Shown piece after piece: positions 60,524-64,000 of a DNA stretch of 64,000 nucleotides. The translations under genes and the position numbers were made by a program. The notes beneath the pieces were generated by a model. The model worked only from the letters and a program-made list of their open reading frames with translations. It made no database searches and had not been told where the DNA came from. The stretch is taken from NCBI RefSeq assembly GCF_030316845.1, contig NZ_JASZYS010000009.1:62001-126000 (forward strand). The letters run 5' to 3'. The first letter of the stretch is position 1. Every line of letters starts with the position of its first letter. Origin of the DNA: Variovorax davisae. Its GTDB lineage: Bacteria; Pseudomonadota; Gammaproteobacteria; Burkholderiales; Burkholderiaceae_C.

Positions 60524-61747
60524 TCAGGCCAGGTGCGTCTTGAGCGGCACGGCCGGATCGGCCGCGACCGCCGGATCGGGGCTACGGCCCGCTTCCAGCA
60601 GCTTGCGGCTCATCATGTGATCCACCGGCGCGTTCACCGATTCGACGCAACGCAGCTGGCCGTCCACGTAGTGCAGCAGCGAGAACGAGGCCGCGCTGGC
60701 CCCGGGCCGCCGCACCGTCAGGTGGCCGGGGGTGCCGGGCGCGGGCACCAGGCCGGCCATCTGCAGCCGCAGGCCGCCCTGATCGGACCAGAACCACGGC
60801 ACCGCGTCGTGCGGCCGTGGCGCACCGGTCAGGGTCGCGACCGCGGTGCGGGCCTGGTCGTTGGCGTTCTGCACCGACTCCAGGCGCAGCGCCTGGCCCG
60901 CGCGCCGGTCGGGGAAGCGGGTGCAATCGCCCACCGCGAGCACGCGTTCGTCGCTGGTCTGCATGTAGGCGTCCACCACGATGCCGTCGGCGCACTCCAG
61001 GCCGGCGGCCTCGGCCAGCGCGGTTTCGGGCACCGCCCCGATGCCGAGCAGCAGCAGGTCGATCGGCTGCGACGCGCCGTCGACCTCGATCGCCACCAGC
61101 CGCGGCCCCTCGACCTGCATCTCGGCGCCCTGCACGCCCACCCGCAAGTCCATGCCGGCGGCGCGGTGGGTCGCCAGCACATGCGCCGACAGCTCGGGCG
61201 ACACGGCCCGGCTCAGCAGCCGCGGCGCGCTTTCCAGCACCAGCACCTGCTTGCCGAGCGCCAGCGCGGTGGCGGCCACCTCGAGGCCGATGAAGCCGCC
61301 GCCGAGCACGGTCACGTGCTGGGCCGCGGCCAGCAGGCTGCGCAACTGCGCCGCTTCGTCGGCGGCGCGCAGCAGCGCCACGTTGGACAAGCCCGCCAGC
61401 GCCGACAGGCGACGGGCCCGGGTGCCGGTCGCGAGCACCAGCCGCTCCCAGCCGAGCACGGTCCCCGATTGCAGCGTGACGGTGCGGGCGGCGCGGTCGA
61501 CGGCCAGCGCCGCATCGCCCAGGTGCATCGTGATGCCCGATTCGGCATACCAGGCCTCGGCCCGGTGCTGCTGCGGCTGCTCCTCCGCGCTCTTCAGGAA
61601 GGTCTTGGACAGCGGCGGCCGGTGATAGGGGAGGGCCGCTTCCTCGCAGACCAGGTGGACCCGCCCGCCCTGCCCCGCCTCGGCCAGGCCGGCGCACAGC
61701 TGGGCGGCGGCATGGCCGCCGCCGACGATGACGATGTTGGTGCTCAT
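60524..61747 (-). CDS. FAD/NAD(P)-dependent ferredoxin reductase-like oxidoreductase
   Basis: The 407-aa flavoprotein has an FAD-binding motif IVIVGGGHAAAQLCAGL, LPYHRPPLSKTFL, the ATG motif LATGTRARRL, an NAD-binding motif VTVLGGGFIGLEVAATAL, and the second FAD motif ERVLAVGDCTRFP. A reductase C-terminal domain ends the protein. This family supplies electrons from NADH to ferredoxins of oxygenases or P450s. No oxygenase is adjacent. It diverges from the glutathione S-transferase gene. Confidence 0.9.
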   Translation of the reverse strand: MSTNIVIVGGGHAAAQLCAGLAEAGQGGRVHLVCEEAALPYHRPPLSKTFLKSAEEQPQQHRAEAWYAESGITMHLGDAALAVDRAARTVTLQSGTVLGWERLVLATGTRARRLSALAGLSNVALLRAADEAAQLRSLLAAAQHVTVLGGGFIGLEVAATALALGKQVLVLESAPRLLSRAVSPELSAHVLATHRAAGMDLRVGVQGAEMQVEGPRLVAIEVDGASQPIDLLLLGIGAVPETALAEAAGLECADGIVVDAYMQTSDERVLAVGDCTRFPDRRAGQALRLESVQNANDQARTAVATLTGAPRPHDAVPWFWSDQGGLRLQMAGLVPAPGTPGHLTVRRPGASAASFSLLHYVDGQLRCVESVNAPVDHMMSRKLLEAGRSPDPAVAADPAVPLKTHLA

Positions 61748-61901
61748 GAATTCCTTCGGTCGTGGCTGGCAGCCGGCCGGCCCGGGTCCGCCCGGGGCCG
61801 CTGCAGCGCACCGAATGCTACTGCGCCCCTGAGCGACCTTGGCCTTAGGATGGCGGACGCCGCAGGACGGCGCGATCGCCACCCCGGAGACAAGGACCCG
61901 C

Positions 61902-62591
61902 ATGCTCGAGCTCTATCACTGTGTCAGCGCACGCTCGTTCCGCCCGCTCTGGACGCTGGAGGAACTGGGCGCGCCCTACCAGCTGCGGATGCTGCCCTTT
62001 CCGCCGCGCGCGCTGCAGCGCAGCTACCTGGCGCTCAACCCGCTCGGCACGGTGCCGCTGCTGCTCGACGGCGACACGCGCATGACCGAGTCGTCGGCCA
62101 TGTGCCAGTACCTGGTGCAGCGCTGCGACCCCGACAACCGGCGCGGGCTCGCGGTGCGGCCGGACGAAACCGGCTTCGGCGCCTGGCTCAACTGGCTGCA
62201 CCACGGCGAGGCCACGCTGACCTTCCCGCAGACCATCGTGCTGCGCTACGGCCGCTTCGAGCCTGAAGAGCGCAAGCTGCCGCAGGCGGCGGACGACTAT
62301 GCCAAGTGGTTCATCGCCCGCCTGCGCGGCATCGATGCGGTGTTGCAGCAGCATGCCTTCCTTGCCGCCGACCGCTTCACGGTGGCCGACATCTCGGTCG
62401 GCTACGCCCTGATGCTGGCCAACGAGCTCGACCTGGTGCCGCGCTTCCCGGCCGCGGTGGCGGCCTACTGGGAACGGCTGCAGCAACGCGATGGCTTCCG
62501 GCGCGCGCTGGCCGCGCAGCACGACGCGGCCGTGGCGCAGGGCGTCTCGCCCTGGACCTCGACGCGTCCGCCGCCGGTGGAGTCCGCCTGA
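61902..62591 (+). CDS. Glutathione S-transferase family protein
   Basis: The 229-aa protein has a thioredoxin-like N-terminal domain (LELYHCVSARSFRPLWTLEELG, NPLGTVPLLLDGD with cis-Pro, MTESSAMCQYL for the gamma-glutamyl group) and a helical C-terminal domain (FTVADISVGYALMLANEL with the N-capping Asp). It probably conjugates or isomerises electrophiles with glutathione. The start was taken at the ATG before LELYHC. Confidence 0.9.
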   Translation: MLELYHCVSARSFRPLWTLEELGAPYQLRMLPFPPRALQRSYLALNPLGTVPLLLDGDTRMTESSAMCQYLVQRCDPDNRRGLAVRPDETGFGAWLNWLHHGEATLTFPQTIVLRYGRFEPEERKLPQAADDYAKWFIARLRGIDAVLQQHAFLAADRFTVADISVGYALMLANELDLVPRFPAAVAAYWERLQQRDGFRRALAAQHDAAVAQGVSPWTSTRPPPVESA

Positions 62592-62647
62592 TGCCGCCGC
62601 CGACCTGTCTCATTGACGGCCGCCCCGGACGGCCGGCATAAACGGGC

Positions 62648-63493
62648 ATGGACTTCCACCACCCGCTGTTCGAGAGCCTGGCGCTGCCGCTGGTGCTGTC
62701 GTTCGCGGCCACCGGCCTGCTGCGCGCCGTCCTCGGCGCCGTGCATGGCCGGCGCTGGGCCTCGGCGGGCGTGGCGCCGGCCATCCTGGTCGCATCGGCC
62801 TGGGTGCTCGGCTGGCAGATGTGGCCGGGCGAGCTGACCGAGGAGCTGCCCTGGATCTACGCCTCGGCCGCCTTGCTCGGCATCGGCCTGGAAGGCATGC
62901 GCGCAATGAAGCGCACCACCTGGCTCGCCAGCTGCGTGCTGTGGGCGCTGGTGCTGGTCGGGCTCAGCGACCAGCCCCCGGTGCTGCAGGTCGCGACCTG
63001 GGCGGTCGGCGCCGCGGCGATCGCGGCGGTGCTCGGCGCGCCGCTCGAGCAGGCCGACGCGCCCGCCAGCCTGCTGGTCGCCGGCATCGGCCTGGCGGCG
63101 GTGGCCTTCATCGCCGGATCGCCGCTGCTGTTCGAGCTCGGCCTGGCGATCGCCGCCGCCATCGCCGGCTGCGCCTTGTGGCTCTGGCCCAAGGTCCGCA
63201 TCGGCTTCGGTGCCTGTGGCGCGGTGGTATGCGTCATCGCCTGGCTGACGCTGGCGCAGGGCCTCGCCCTGCTGACGCCGGTGCAGCCCGAGGTACTGTT
63301 GCTGCTGGCCTGTGCCCTGACCTCGGGGCCGACGGTGCAGTGGCTGCGGCGCGGACGACGCCCTGCGATCGATGCGGTGATCGTCGCGGCACTGGCGGCG
63401 CTGTGGGTGGCCGGCGCGGTCGCGCTGGCGCTTCACGGCCAGCCCCCGGCACCTCGCCAGACGCAGGACACCCCTCATTCCACGCCTCGCTGA
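62648..63493 (+). CDS. Hypothetical polytopic membrane protein
   Basis: The 281-aa product has about eight to nine hydrophobic segments (for example LPLVLSFAATGLLRAVLGAV near 15-35, TWLASCVLWALVLVGLSD near 95-112) separated by short loops, and a Pro/Thr-rich tail. I recognise no family. The gene lies 7 bp before the RibD-family gene, in the same direction, so the two may share a transcript. Confidence 0.65.
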   Translation: MDFHHPLFESLALPLVLSFAATGLLRAVLGAVHGRRWASAGVAPAILVASAWVLGWQMWPGELTEELPWIYASAALLGIGLEGMRAMKRTTWLASCVLWALVLVGLSDQPPVLQVATWAVGAAAIAAVLGAPLEQADAPASLLVAGIGLAAVAFIAGSPLLFELGLAIAAAIAGCALWLWPKVRIGFGACGAVVCVIAWLTLAQGLALLTPVQPEVLLLLACALTSGPTVQWLRRGRRPAIDAVIVAALAALWVAGAVALALHGQPPAPRQTQDTPHSTPR

Positions 63494-63500
63494 CACGCCC

Positions 63501-64000
63501 ATGATGCACTCCGCCCCCACCCTCCCCGGCATCGATGCGCTGTGGCCGCTGTGCCTGGAGATCGCGGCGCGCAGGCGAAGCCGCCAGGCGCCGCCCGCGC
63601 CCGACGCCGGCACGCCGATCGCCTGGAGCGCGGGGCGGGGCTTCGCGTTGCAGGGCCTGTGGGACGACCAGGCGCTCGAGCTGTTCGAGCTGCTCAAGCC
63701 CCTGCTCGACCAGCCGCAGGCGGGCACGCCCTGGGCGATCGGCCAGCTTGGCCAGAGCCTGGATGGCTGCGTCGCCACCCATGGCGGCGACTCCAACTAC
63801 GTCAATGGGCCGGAGATGCTGGCGCACCTGCACCGCCTGCGCGCGCTGTGCGACGCGGTCGTCGTCGGCGCCGGCACCGCGGCCATCGACAACCCCCAGC
63901 TGACCACGCGGCGGGTGGCCGGCCCGAACCCGGTGCGCGTGCTGCTCGACCCGGCGCTGCGCCTGCCGGCGACGCTGCGGGTCTTCTGCGACCGCCAGTC
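63501..64000 (+). CDS. RibD-family reductase, partial (cut by right edge)
   Basis: The 166 visible residues begin MMHSAPTLPGIDALWPL. After about 95 residues a dihydrofolate-reductase-like RibD C-terminal domain begins: GQSLDGCVATHGGDSNYVNGPEMLAHLHRLRALCDAVVVGAGTAAIDNPQLTTR, with the conserved substrate and NADPH-contact residues (Ser, Asp, Asn-Gly, Gly-x-Gly-Thr and Asp-Pro). The function may be reduction of a pyrimidine or unrelated substrate; RibD itself also has a deaminase domain, which I do not see here. The stop lies beyond the window. Confidence 0.8.
   Translation, partial: MMHSAPTLPGIDALWPLCLEIAARRRSRQAPPAPDAGTPIAWSAGRGFALQGLWDDQALELFELLKPLLDQPQAGTPWAIGQLGQSLDGCVATHGGDSNYVNGPEMLAHLHRLRALCDAVVVGAGTAAIDNPQLTTRRVAGPNPVRVLLDPALRLPATLRVFCDRQ

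Overview
The window looks like a chromosomal segment of a high-GC betaproteobacterium of the order Burkholderiales, most likely family Comamonadaceae (Variovorax/Ramlibacter-like). The grounds are the gene order gyrA-serC-pheA-tyrA-aroA/cmk-rpsA-ihfB-lapA-lapB, an aroA-cmk fusion, a tmRNA encoding the tag ANDERFALAA, a gene encoding an OmpA-domain protein facing away from gyrA, and a cytochrome bo oxidase operon followed by a RegBA-type redox two-component system. No rRNA, tRNA, CRISPR array, prophage or complete insertion sequence was seen. The placement rests on recognition from sequence, not on a database search.

Region 1-9.8 kb (minus strand) is a surface-polymer locus: a KpsD-like outer-membrane exporter, two TagB/TagF-like CDP-alcohol phosphotransferases, a fused cytidylyltransferase/SDR of the CDP-ribitol synthase (Bcs1) type, a PhoD phosphodiesterase and KpsC. 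Together they suggest an exported capsule of teichoic-acid-like (ribitol or glycerol phosphate) repeats. Its middle genes are clearly richer in A+T than the rest of the window. After a 0.6-kb non-coding stretch, 10.4-11.7 kb carries xth and a small lipoprotein gene.

Region 11.8-16.6 kb (minus strand) is nitrogen control: glnA, a small secreted protein, ntrB and ntrC, with a recognisable sigma-54 promoter and a likely NtrC site in front of glnA. Region 16.6-25.2 kb (minus strand) holds mixed housekeeping and envelope genes: a CinA/MoaB-like protein, an EI24 membrane protein, a fatty acid hydroxylase/sterol desaturase, a deacetylase-like protein, a YncE-like propeller, an RsuA-like pseudouridine synthase, gamma-glutamyltransferase and a methyltransferase. 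Region 25.3-27.9 kb holds ssrA (tmRNA), gph, ubiG and the OmpA-family gene.

Region 28-40.7 kb (plus strand) runs from gyrA through aromatic amino-acid and serine biosynthesis to rpsA, ihfB and the LapAB envelope-control pair, with many 4-bp start/stop overlaps and a strong promoter for rpsA lying inside the cmk part of the preceding gene. Then come a TRAP dicarboxylate-type transporter (40.8-43.7 kb), a fluoride channel gene, a six-gene Mrp-type cation/proton antiporter operon (44.1-50.2 kb) and a DedA protein, converging on an MFS transporter.

Region 52-59 kb (plus strand) is cyoABCD-SURF1-regB-regA, a quinol oxidase operon coupled by overlaps to its probable redox regulators; cyoE is absent. 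The last 5 kb holds an SDR lacking the canonical Tyr/Lys, small unknown genes, a ferredoxin-reductase-like flavoprotein, a glutathione S-transferase, an unknown membrane protein and the start of a RibD-family reductase gene that runs off the right edge.
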